Part shown: positions 1 to 11,700 of the stretch, piece by piece
How positions within the stretch are numbered: the stretch's first letter is position 1
Layout of the letters: each line of letters begins with the position of its first letter
DNA from: Phaeoceros laevis
Taxonomy: Eukaryota > Anthocerotophyta > Anthocerotopsida > Notothyladales
Assembly (NCBI GenBank): GCA_049999765.1
Contig: JBNGIQ010009421.1
Span: 190,146 to 225,220 of the forward strand
DNA: 35,075 nt
Direction of reading: 5' to 3'
Made by a program: the position numbers and the translations under genes
The notes under the pieces: generated by a model
Databases searched by the model: none
Told to the model about the DNA's origin: nothing
The model's input: the letters and a program-made list of their open reading frames with translations, nothing else

Positions 1-373
1 CCTGTCGGCTGTTTCCAGACCTAGTGAGCCCTGAGATTACAGCCGTCCAGGAAAAGACAGTTCGGCTTTGCAGGGCACCTTCAAGGTCACCACACTTGGC
101 CAGTGCCTTGACAAGAGACTCACCCAAAAATCTGTGTGAATCGAGCCTCGTCTTTGCCATACACGCTTGCACCTGCTTGGTCTCAGCCAGAGCCTTCTTT
201 CGTATGCACACTTGTAAAATATCGCCATATATCTGCACTGTAGGCACGTTGCCCAACTGGTCCAGGCGAAGCAAGGCATCGACTGCCTCTTCTAACCTTC
301 CCTCCACACACAGACGCTTCAAACAGTTGACGCATTTTCCAGAGAAATAGCCATATTTTCTCATCGGTGTCAT
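1..373 (-). CDS. Pentatricopeptide repeat (PPR) protein, 5' part, cut by window edge
   Basis: On the minus strand an ATG at 373-371 opens a frame that stays open to base 1, about 124 codons, with an in-frame TAA three codons upstream of the ATG. The translation reads like the first repeats of a PLS-type PPR protein: a helical pair around VEGRLEEAVDALLRL, then VQIYGDILQVCIRKKAL, then DSHRFLGESLVKALAKCGDL, then FSWTAVISGLTRSG. The blocks Y-x-x-x-L-Q-x-C, L-V-x-x-x-x-K-C-G and S-W-T-x-x-I are typical of this family. PPR proteins bind organellar RNA one base per repeat and act in editing, splicing or stability in plastids or mitochondria. The C-terminus, including any E or DYW editing domain, lies outside the window, so the exact role is open. 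The first residues are not an obvious transit peptide, so an upstream exon is possible. Confidence 0.8.
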   Translation of the reverse strand, partial: MTPMRKYGYFSGKCVNCLKRLCVEGRLEEAVDALLRLDQLGNVPTVQIYGDILQVCIRKKALAETKQVQACMAKTRLDSHRFLGESLVKALAKCGDLEGALQSRTVFSWTAVISGLTRSGNSRQ

Positions 374-1070
374 GGAAATTTATCTCTGGTAGAACGCCTG
401 CGCTCAGAGCACCACCCGTCCCCTCCCCTCTGCCCTCTCTCTTTTTCCCTCTCCCTCAAGTCAGGCAAGAATCTTCTACATGTGCGGCCTGTACTGAATC
501 CACAAGCTAATCGCAATGATGCTTGCTGCTACTCGACACGGTAACACTGTACTTAACTCTCACGTTGGGTGCTTGTTGCTCTATGCCGGATGCGGACGAG
601 TTGGTCATGGCATTGTGTGTCCATCCGACAGGCGAACTGATGCAGTTATTCAAGAATTTCGAGAAAATTGGCATGAAGTATTGGAGAACGTACTCCATGA
701 ATTCTCACTCCGGAAACAAATTCTTGTTCAAGAACGAATGGACAAGCGCTGCGAGGTCAGAGGCCCAGTACTGCAGCAGAGAACCGACCCGTCTCTTGGT
801 CGTTGCCGGCAGGATGCAGGGGAGGTGTAGTCGATTAGCATGACGTCAACACGAGTTCCCATTCATGTAGTCAATTGATGTTCATATGTGACAGCAACAC
901 AAACTTGCAGACGGCCCAGGCATGGCCCATTTCAAGCTGGTATTGTTCCTCTCAACAAGTCTTCAACATTGCATTGAGTAGAGGCGCGGGCTAGCGCTGC
1001 TTAAGAGCAATCATCTGATCTTGGCGCTCCACAGCAAGTGTGTCTTGTGTCAACACCAGTGTGACTGGAC
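374..1070. other. Intergenic, no gene recognised
   Basis: This stretch lies upstream of the PPR start. A nearly pure pyrimidine tract (plus strand, about 417-457) reads as GA-rich DNA in the PPR direction and may be promoter sequence. Two overlapping plus-strand frames (516-830 and 523-843) are open but resemble nothing I know and compete with each other. A perfect palindromic bZIP-type site TGACGTCA lies at 841-848; one such 8-mer could be chance. Confidence 0.4.
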
Positions 1071-1689
1071 ATGCGGCTTCGATATCTGGACATTAATTAC
1101 TGTGGGGACTCCTCAGGGCCTATGCTGTCTGGGAAGGATTCTTCCGAGCAGCAAACTATAGCTTCTCCGTCGCAATGCATTAAGAGTGCTGATACTACTG
1201 GCTCGCAGCCTGCTAGCACATGGGAAAGAAGTGAAGAGTTGCTCAATGACAGTCATTTGGAGGTCATGGATCATAGCTTAGAGGGAATAACAGGTGTGTG
1301 CCGAGAAGCTTCTTATATGCTTGAAGTTCGTATGGATCCTGAACCAGTCCTGTACCGTTTTAAATAGATTCTCATCGTTCTGTTGCAGGGAACTTGGGCA
1401 ATGTGGAACCAGATACTAAGAACTTGCATAACATTGACCTTGAAAGCTTGACAGATTCAGAACTGGATGTGGCAGCCCGGGTATTGTGCTTGCCTCTGCT
1501 TATTTGCAGGCTTCCTGTGTACTTATGCAATCCCTTCCCGTCTCTGTTGTCAAGGATATAGAATGTGCTCCTGAAGCTTGAGTATCTGCTCACCCGGTTT
1601 GTCAGCAGGGAGGCAGTCTAGACACGAGTAAATTGCTTCTCCGAGCTGATGTTCGTTATGGTGCAATGGGCCACATCTTTCATGGGCAA
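1071..1689 (+). CDS. Possible small spliced gene, product unknown
   Basis: A tentative model: ATG at 1071, exon 1 to 1293, donor GTGTGT, acceptor TTGCAG, exon 2 at 1389-1480. The frame is kept through the junction (ITG|NLGNVEPD) and exon 2 reads NIDLESLTDSELDVAAR, which looks like ordinary soluble acidic protein. A third exon may start at about 1606 or 1609 and read GGSLDTSKLLLRADVRYG; the intron would then be about 125 nt, like others here. I do not recognise the family. The 3' end is unresolved, and the model runs toward the helicase fragment on the other strand. Support comes only from splice-site logic and amino-acid character. Confidence 0.3.
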
Positions 1690-1791
1690 GTCACTCTTGT
1701 AATGCATTGGACTCGAGATGAGCCGCTTCCTTCACCCAAAGCCAGAGGCACACGACATAGGTATAATCAGGCTCCAGGGACAAAGGATTTT

Positions 1792-2074
1792 TTACCCTGT
1801 TCCTCCACCATACTTCCTCAGCTTCTTCCTGAAGCTGCGCTTCCTGCTGAAGGAAGAATCCTGCAGTCCATCGTACCAGCATTTACATTTGCTGTCTGGG
1901 CAGGAAAATCCAAGCAAATCGCAAGGGAAAGAAACAATTCCACAGCTTGGCTTTGCGCTTCCGCCCGCCTGACAGCTTCTACAAGAGGCTTGTTTGCTTC
2001 CGTGTAAAAACTTGTGAGGAGACCCGGATTGCGAGCTCTTGCAGTCCGACCAATTCTGTGAAGGTAGTCCACAA
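1792..2074 (-). pseudogene. Orphan C-terminal exons of an RH22-like DEAD-box RNA helicase
   Basis: Two minus-strand exons join in frame. Exon A (2074-1944, after an acceptor ending CCCTTTCAG) reads VVDYLHRIGRTARARNPG then TSFYTEANKPLVEAVRRA. This contains helicase motif VI (HRIGRTAR). Exon B (1860-1792, after CTGCAG) reads DSSFSRKRSFRKKLRKYGGG and ends in TAA. An 83-nt intron (1943-1861) separates them. The YTEAN-x-x-LVEA-x-R block and the FSRKR-x-FR basic tail are what I recall of the plant helicase RH22 C-terminus. I find no motif V, DEAD or Walker A exon on the minus strand between 2075 and the NKAP gene at 3870. This is therefore either a truncated duplicate or a gene whose other exons I cannot see. 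The surviving codons are intact, so any decay would be recent. Confidence 0.6.
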
Positions 2075-2256
2075 CTGAAAGGGCGAATTCAACGATTGGG
2101 CAAACAACGGACAAGCTTGGTGGAGAATGCTACGTTTTTTTGGTGTCGCGCAGAGCACAGGCCTGCAGCAGCGGAGGACTTCCACACAGCTCAGGATTCC
2201 CAAGGGACGCAGAGGGGCCAAACTTGGTGAAGTTTGTGTTCCCGTCGAGTAGTTAC

Positions 2257-2294
2257 AGCCCGCGTGACGTGGCCTACGCTCCGTCACGCGGGCT
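2257..2294. repeat. Perfect 13-bp inverted repeat, GC-rich hairpin
   Basis: AGCCCGCGTGACG (2257-2269) is exactly complementary to CGTCACGCGGGCT (2282-2294) with a 12-nt loop. The heptamer TACGCTC occurs both in the loop region and just 3' of the hairpin. It lies upstream of the helicase fragment and could be a remnant of an insertion or a cruciform-forming site. Confidence 0.75.
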
Positions 2295-2299
2295 ACGCT

Positions 2300-5033
<2,734 letters not shown>

Positions 5034-6492
5034 TTATTGCGGCACTCGGGATGATTCTAGGCGCAGCTTGTGGGATTGCGCCGAAGGAAGTCGTTCTTCC
5101 AGGAGTGAACTTTCTCATCTCAGAAGACGTGCACCATCGCTGGCTTCCTTGTCAATGCGTTTGGAGGTCTATTGGGCAATTGCAGCACAATAGTCTTTTT
5201 GTTTGCCGGTGATCCTGATGGCACAATCAAGAGGATTGCGAGGCTGGTTTCTTAGAACACGAAGTTAGAAGAGTGTCTTCCGAATCACCCTGACCAAAGA
5301 AGCAGCACCTGATTATTCCTGGTTGAAGTGCCTCTCGGCAGAGACGCTACACTTCCGATGTAGGCACGGATGGGAGGAGCGGCTGCACGGTTGATGCAGG
5401 GCCTTGGTCATGACTCTGTCAAGAAGCGGAAAGTCTTCTGTATGCTGTAATTCAGGGTCAGAGACTTCTGCAAAACGCCCTGCTGCAGGAACGCATATGG
5501 ACTCCTTGCAGTCAGCGCACCTGGCTCTAGTGCAGGTCATGGGACCGTCGGGGCGCATTTCTACTGTGCCGCCTTTGCTGCAGTTGCTGCGGGCAGCAGC
5601 GGACGTGAACCTCATTTCTGATGCAGGGCGTCTGCATCTGGAGAATCGGGAACGCATCTTCACCTTCTCGCCCTCCCTGCACTTTCATGTGCTTGCACCA
5701 CTACGAGCTTCACGGCTCATCTGTTTTACGGTTTCTAGCATGATGACTGTGGACAGTAGTTGTGGGGTACTTTTATGTTTGCTAGCCTATTGTCCCGGTG
5801 ATGATGTATTTAGTAATCCTAGCTTGCACAGCCATGTGAAAGGCCTCACTGTTCATCTCCCAATGTTGCGGTGATTGCCTGGTTAAGCTACTTGTGTGCA
5901 GGGAGGATAACTGGCCAAATTCTGAGGGACTTGTAGTGTTGTCGCAGTGTGTTGTAATGCCCTTACTGCCTGTTCCTAGTATCTGAACCAGGGGGGGTCC
6001 GGCTGAGATACGAAGGGATGGATTTTTCTCTCAAGCAGGCAGTTCCGAGTACTCTCTGATCACAACCCACATATCCTTCAAACCTAAGAAGCGAGTCACT
6101 CTCCTTCGTGCAGAAGAGTTGAGCGGGTCACTTGATTTTTGCAACTGTGCATGTCCGGCGGTTACGACTTCATGTGTTTCGTTAGACCTATTCCCACACG
6201 TAGATCTGCTCATAGTATGCCATATAGATGGTCTTCGGTTTTCATTCTGTGCATGACGTAGGAGTTCCAGGAACCTGGGACGGCTCCCAAGCTGGCAGCC
6301 CATGAAAAGTGGTTTGTCATTGGAAGTGACCTGTAGCCTGTTAGTAACACGAGGAGGAATTCCTGCAAGAATTAGGAAGAATCAGGAAAGTAATTTCTCT
6401 TCATTTGGAGGTATTTGGCAAAGATTGGCAATCGTAAACACTGATCCGCAGCTTGGTTACTAATAATCTAAGATTCTGTAGCAGTGTCATAC
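5034..6492. other. Region between NKAP and tRNA-Ala, no gene recognised
   Basis: It includes the NKAP 3' UTR. The longest frame (5404-5874, plus, 156 codons) has no family resemblance and is overlapped by a minus frame of 116 codons. Nothing else can be supported. Confidence 0.4.
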
Positions 6493-6497
6493 GGGGG

Positions 6498-6543
<46 letters not shown>

Positions 6544-6565
6544 GGATCGAAACCCGGCGTCTCCA
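6493..6565 (+). tRNA. tRNA-Ala (anticodon TGC)
   Basis: A full 73-nt cloverleaf folds without an intron. The acceptor GGGGGTG pairs with CGTCTCC and discriminator A follows at 6565. The acceptor contains the G3-U70 wobble that defines alanine identity. The D-arm is GCTC/GAGC. The anticodon stem CGCGC/GCGCG carries the loop TTTGCAT, with TGC at 6526-6528. The T-stem is CCGGG/CCCGG with loop ATCGAAA; A in place of T54 is normal for eukaryotic tRNA-Ala. CCA is not encoded (the next bases are CTG), as expected for a nuclear gene. It would be read by RNA polymerase III from the internal A and B boxes. No clear T-run terminator is visible right after it. Confidence 0.96.
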
Positions 6566-6873
6566 CTGAATTAGCCTGTAAGTAATCATGCAGCATATAT
6601 CAAAAGAAAATGTTTACGGATGGCGCATATTATGGGCTCCCTATCTTCGTGGCTTCTTAAGAAAATATTATAGTGGCTGGAGAGCGCCGGATGGGGGTGA
6701 CTGGCTTTTTAAAGTTGTCCCTAGATCCCGTGATCCCGTGCGTGAGAGTGGCTTCTTCGTGGTTTCTAGGGCTTTTCTTCCTGGACACCAACCCGACCAA
6801 ACACACTGCCACGTAAGTACGGCGGGAAATGGGGAAATGGGATCTGGAAAAGCTCTAGAAACCAGCCACTCTC

Positions 6874-7036
6874 CGGAAAGGCAGGAGCTAAAAAACACTT
6901 GGGAGAGGGCGGGCCCATGCCTCCTGCCATGTCCATCATCCTCGCCACCCTCTCTCCCCCTCACCTCCCTCTACCGTAGGCGTATTCCCTATCGCTCTAC
7001 TCTCCACCGGTACCGGCGCGCACCGGCAAACTCATG
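6874..7036 (+). repeat. Left inverted arm
   Basis: This copy runs from about CCGGAAAGGCAGGAGC through the CACTTGGGAGA, CCATGTCCATCATCCTCGCC, CCTCTACCGTAGGCGTATTC and CACCGGTACCGGCGCGCACC blocks to GGCAAACTCA. The same blocks in the same order are found on the opposite strand at 8266-8450, with only scattered substitutions and one indel. Confidence 0.85.
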
Positions 7037-7101
7037 AACGTACCTGACCGTTGGGCGCAACTCGGCAAACTCATGAACCTACCTGCCCGTTGGGCGCAAC
7101 T
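7024..7101 (+). repeat. Two tandem copies of a 39-bp unit
   Basis: Unit 1 is 7024-7062 and unit 2 is 7063-7101. Both carry CGGCAAACTCATGAAC and CCGTTGGGCGCAACT, with two base differences between copies. The first unit overlaps the inner end of the left arm, so the duplication arose inside or next to the element. The period is a multiple of three, but no coding context is convincing. Confidence 0.85.
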
Positions 7102-8265
7102 CGGTCATAGCCAAGTTGCGAAGCTTGGCCAGGTGAATCGCTTAGGGCCGCGCAGCCCGCTAGGAGGCGCGCGCCCGCGGCCTGGACGTTGGCCAAGCCT
7201 CAAGAGGGCGAGCTTCCTGGGCGCTGCTGGCGGACCAGGAGCCATGGCCATGGCCAGAGAGCCGGCGCGCATGCGCCTGCCAGGTTCAAATGCGAGCCAT
7301 TGTGGGCAGATTTTTAGTAGGGAGGTTTGCTGGCGGACAGGCGCCATGGATGCTAGGATTCGGGTCGTCGCAGGAGGTGCCTAGGCCGTGGTGCCTGAAT
7401 GACGGCGCCCCGCAGACCCGGGCGAGATTGATGGCTGCTCCTACCTCGAGCTGGTTCCTTGCTTGAGCCACCATGTCCACAACGTTGGCATTGAGTCTTG
7501 CTGATTCCAGATGGCCATGCTCTTTTTGTGCTGCAGTCATCGGTGGCACCACTGGCAACTTGTTTGAACAGAACGCGCAGGTTATTGCTCAAACTCGAAA
7601 CAACCTTGACGCTTGCAAGGTACTACGTTCTCCCTGTAAATCTGAACACTGAGCTAGCAGATAAGATCCTCTCGTAGTCTTTGCCTCCTGCTTCCAGTCC
7701 CATGCCCGTAAAATAGTGGGAAGCCTGTTGATCATTGCAATGTGAAGATTCGAGGGTGCTACATTTCTGAAGCCCGCTCTGCCCAGGCCAAATACCCGGT
7801 GTCGGCAACTAGGGCTCAGGCTAGATTTCGCTGTTTTGGTTGCCAAGGGTGACATTTTTTTGGAGTGCACTTTCGAATCTGTCACATCTATAGGCATCCC
7901 TTAGGTTGTGACTGAATATAGGCCTGTAGGCCACTTGGAATTCACAAACGTGTCAAGTTCAAGTGATCTGTAAGATTCTGTGGCAACCATTTGAGATCCG
8001 TCCCAGGAGCTGAGCAGCAGGGCTGCTGTGCATACAACAAGTGTAGGGCTCGCGAAAAGAAAAGACACGAAGTACTCACATCAACAAAACACAACAAAAA
8101 AAACACACCGCACAAATAGCAGCCTTTACATATGCCAACACCGGGACACACGTAACCTATGTCGCATGTCACTACTCTAAGAAACGAAACGAAACGCACT
8201 ATACGCGAAACTAAGGAAGAAGATGGCGAAACATGTGTTAGGTCGTCGATGGCAGAAAATAATGT

Positions 8266-8450
8266 TAATGAGTTTGCCGGTGCGCGCCGGTACCGGTGGA
8301 GAGTAGAGCGATGGGGAATACGCCTACGGTAGAGGGAGGCTAGGAGGAGAGAGGGTGGCGAGGATGATGGACATGGCAGGAGGCATGGGGGAGAGGGCGG
8401 GGCGCGGGCCCCGCCGTCTCCCAAGTGTTTTTTAGCTCCTGCCGTCCAGG
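8266..8450 (-). repeat. Right inverted arm
   Basis: Reverse-complement partner of 6874-7036. It matches over its whole length apart from a few substitutions and an extra block of about 20 nt in the GC-rich hairpin at 8390-8421, which the left arm lacks. Confidence 0.85.
8390..8421. repeat. GC-rich hairpin unique to the right arm
   Basis: GGAGAGGGCGGGGC (8390-8403) pairs with GCCCCGCCGTCTCC (8408-8421) with one mismatch and a 4-nt loop. The left arm keeps only one side of this hairpin, as expected if the hairpin was deleted by replication slippage. Confidence 0.7.
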
Positions 8451-8511
8451 AATGCCAGCAATTATCCGGTAATACGGTAATACCAGCCGATCCGGCTTCT
8501 AGAAAATATTA

Positions 8512-8782
8512 CATCCGGTTACTACCGACATGCCAATCCGGATACTGGACCACACACTCTAGAACTCGGCTCAAGAAACCACTCGGGTGCGCAATCTCAG
8601 CTTGGAATCATGAAACGCCGAGCCTAGTGATTGAGTGACGAAGTTACAAACCCTGCTATAGACGTGGCACTCGCCAGTAGCAGCTTCTGAACTGGCCAAT
8701 TGGTCGCACCTCACGCCTTTGGTTGCGTGGAGTCAAGTTTTGGAGTTTTGAACTTTCAATAGACAAACACTACATCAAACAA
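8512..8782. other. 3' flank of SPT5
   Basis: Short stretch between the mobile-element edge and the SPT5 stop codon. No gene is visible; it probably holds the SPT5 3' UTR and polyadenylation signals. Confidence 0.4.
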
Positions 8783-11700
8783 CTATGCTGGCATTTTTCC
8801 AAGTTGTCCCATGTCTAAAATTTTAATGTCCAAGGTGTCGTCCATTTTGACAATGCCATCAACTCCATCAACACCGATAAGTTTGCCAGTGCTACCCCGC
8901 AAGTCTCCCGCAACGATTTTGACCCGATCTGTTTTCTTAGGCAGCACGAGTTCCATCTCAGTGTGACTCGCGATCACGGTTTCACCGTCACCAGATAACG
9001 TAACCTTGCAGCTAGCATCCTGTATCCCACCAGCAAAATGTCATCAACTAAGCCCCAAAAGTATAGAAATTATCTTCAAGCCCAACATCTTGAAATTATC
9101 ACTTACAGGCATGACTTCGCGGATAACACCAATGCCGTGTGCTCGAACCGTGACTATAACATCTGGAAGTCCCCACTTACTCTCCGTATCATGGCTGCTG
9201 ATTCCTGTTGATCAAAACACCCAATGATGAACAATGTGGGAATTAGCACACAATTGTAGAAGTAAAGATAAGATGAAAGCTTTTTAGATCAGTGGAGCAG
9301 ATTTGACCATCAAAGATATCAGTGCTCAGACCTGAAGCTGGTGATGCTGCATCCAGGCCCCCCGTGCCAGGAGTCATCGGTTGACCAGGAGTACCCGGGA
9401 AAGCTGGGGCACCAGGAGTCGAGGGTGGCCCACCAGGAGTTCCAGGAAACGGACTGGGAGCATTACCTGGGGCAGACCAATTCAAAGAGTTAAATTGATT
9501 TGCTTCCATCACTTCACACCAACATAGACTGCAGATTTTGAAGACGCATACCATAGCTATGACCAGCACTATCACTTGGTGTGCTGACTCCACTGTAGCT
9601 TGGTCCTGGTGTAGAAGCCCAGCCAGCACCAGGAGTAGGTGCTTCATATGGCCGTCCACTAGGCGTGCCAACAAGTGGCTGTGACCCACAAGTCATGTCC
9701 TCACATGTAAGTACGAAGAACATAACCGCTTTGCAAACTGGGACTCACGTGTGAAAAATGCAAAATATTGTGATCCAACCTGATATTGCGTAGAGGAGGC
9801 ACCCCAGGTGCTAGGATTGGAGTCATCCCACGAATTATCCCTGACAAACCAGTGAAGCACTGTGAGCACTTATTCCACATCAGCACATGAAAGTTCCAAT
9901 TGTTTGTGGGAGTACAACCTCAGAGGAGTCATTGGCGCATGGGGATTCCAGGCCCGGTCTCGCATGGGTGTCCGCATTCCCTCGTGGATTGGAGTCGCTG
10001 CAGAGATGTACCCAGTATCAGTCAGCCAGAACGATCAAACCCAACGACAAGAACAATGGCTCTTTAACAATACTGACCGCTTGGATCTCGTAGAGGAGTT
10101 GCCATGAAGGCAGGATGAAGAGGAGTTCTTGAGGGATGAAGAGGAGTCTCACTCCCAAGCCCATAACGAGGTGATTCTCTGCAACCACTGGTGGGTGAGC
10201 AAATTGATTCATAACACAATACTGGCACTCAAAAAGTCAATTTCGTGCCAAGGGCCCATTCTTGGGCACGAGCCAGCATACCGGAAGGAACTGGAGCCAC
10301 CAGGAGTATCACCAATGTCCGACAGCTGGTCTCTTCGCACTGCACACAAGATCAGCCATGAACTCTCCATCTCACAAAAGCATCCTGCAAGGTTGCACCC
10401 TAAGCTGTCATTGTGGGGTCTGGAATTGCAGAACCTAAACCTTACCAGTCACCTCTTTCATTTGAGATTCAAGCTCAATACGGACAGTGGTGATAGTCGC
10501 GTCCTTCACACGTCCTCGATATCCTTTGAAAGGGCCCAGCCTTATTTTCACTGTCCTTCCCACTAACCCTTCATCTCTTCGTCCTTGACCTCCAAAACTA
10601 TGTCTGCCTCCAAAACCTGGAATACTTGTCAATTATAAGTCACTTCAATCTCTGACGAGTAAGTTCTTTGCAAAGCAACTTCACAAAAACACACCATTTT
10701 GAGGCTGGTAAGCATCCCGCACTGGGGTCCGCCGAGGTGACTGAAGGTAGCGAGATGGGGAGCTCAACTCACTAAAACTTGATGCCAATTGTTTCTGCAA
10801 TGATGCCCAAATTTTTAACCCGTTAAGCAGAGTCATTGCAAAAACAGACTATAAACTAGAAGTTGAACACATGCTCACCACTCTCTCATTTCCATTCCTT
10901 GTACCACCCAGTGCTACACATGAGCGTGAGTGAACACAAAAGAAGCCACCATTTTCCAAGTGATGACGGTCGTAGATGAACAGTAGGCCACGATGTATGT
11001 GTTCTACAGGTCCTTGTCTACCCTGATTGAATCACAGGAGTAACCAATACTACTATTATCCTCCAATACTATAAGAATTGATAGCACACTGCATGTAGAT
11101 GATTTGGATTAGCGATTCCAACGACGAAGAGGATAACAAACACATAGACATTCAAGGCTTCACCTTTAAGGGCCCGTTCCGCACGCGCACGATGTCCTTA
11201 AGACTGATCATGTTCATATCACCATCAGCTGCGTTTGCTCTCTTGTCAAATATTTTCTTCCGCATGTCTCTCTGCTTCACTGTCATTACCTCTGACCTCT
11301 CTGGATTGCCTTTCAAAATCTGCAAGCACATAGTGCTGCACAGGTCAACAATCCAACCTGACAAATCTACAACAAGCTGCTACAAGAAAATAATCAAAGA
11401 GGCCCACCTGGCAACCATCTGGCTCTACCCTGATGATGACACCCACAGTAGTTTGACTGACAAACAGTTACAGACGAATTAGACACAAAAAAAAAGACAT
11501 GAGGTTGAAGATAGGGGAAGTCCACAACCATACTTGCACTCACTCTAGTAAAACAAGGTCGTGCAGCTCGTAGTCTCCCAGTTTTGACAGACCAGTAGTG
11601 ACCTCAGAACTCTCGACAACATCAGAGGTAAATACTTGGATCTGTTGTACACACCAGTAGAATAAGCTACTAGACCCATAAAAAGGAACAAACATCCAAT

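Larger units (their letters stand above)
6651..8511. mobile_element. Probable non-autonomous element with long inverted arms
   Basis: The segment is bounded by near-identical direct copies of a roughly 18-20-bp sequence: GGCTTCTTAAGAAAATATTA at 6651-6670, and the same sequence minus TA at 8494-8511. Inside are two inverted arms of about 160-185 bp (see the separate entries) spaced 1.2 kb apart. No transposase, reverse transcriptase or other replication protein can be read in the interior; its open frames are short and partly run through the arms. This fits a non-autonomous foldback or MITE-like element, with the direct copies as either a long target duplication or element ends. Two independent inverted insertions are the alternative. 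Confidence 0.5.

Noticed and set aside
1481-1509. 29-nt GT...CAG intron in the small gene at 1071
   Set aside because: It is far shorter than any other intron here (about 60 nt or more); a longer intron ending near 1605-1608 is more credible.
2079-2090. AAGGGCGAATTC equals the linker of common TA-cloning vectors
   Set aside because: The flanks do not continue as vector on either side, and the bases fit an intron end before the helicase exon; a 12-bp match is likely chance.
7942-8424. 160-codon minus-strand frame
   Set aside because: It begins inside the right inverted arm, and the same arm-encoded residues appear in a plus frame at the left arm, so it follows from the repeat, not from a gene.
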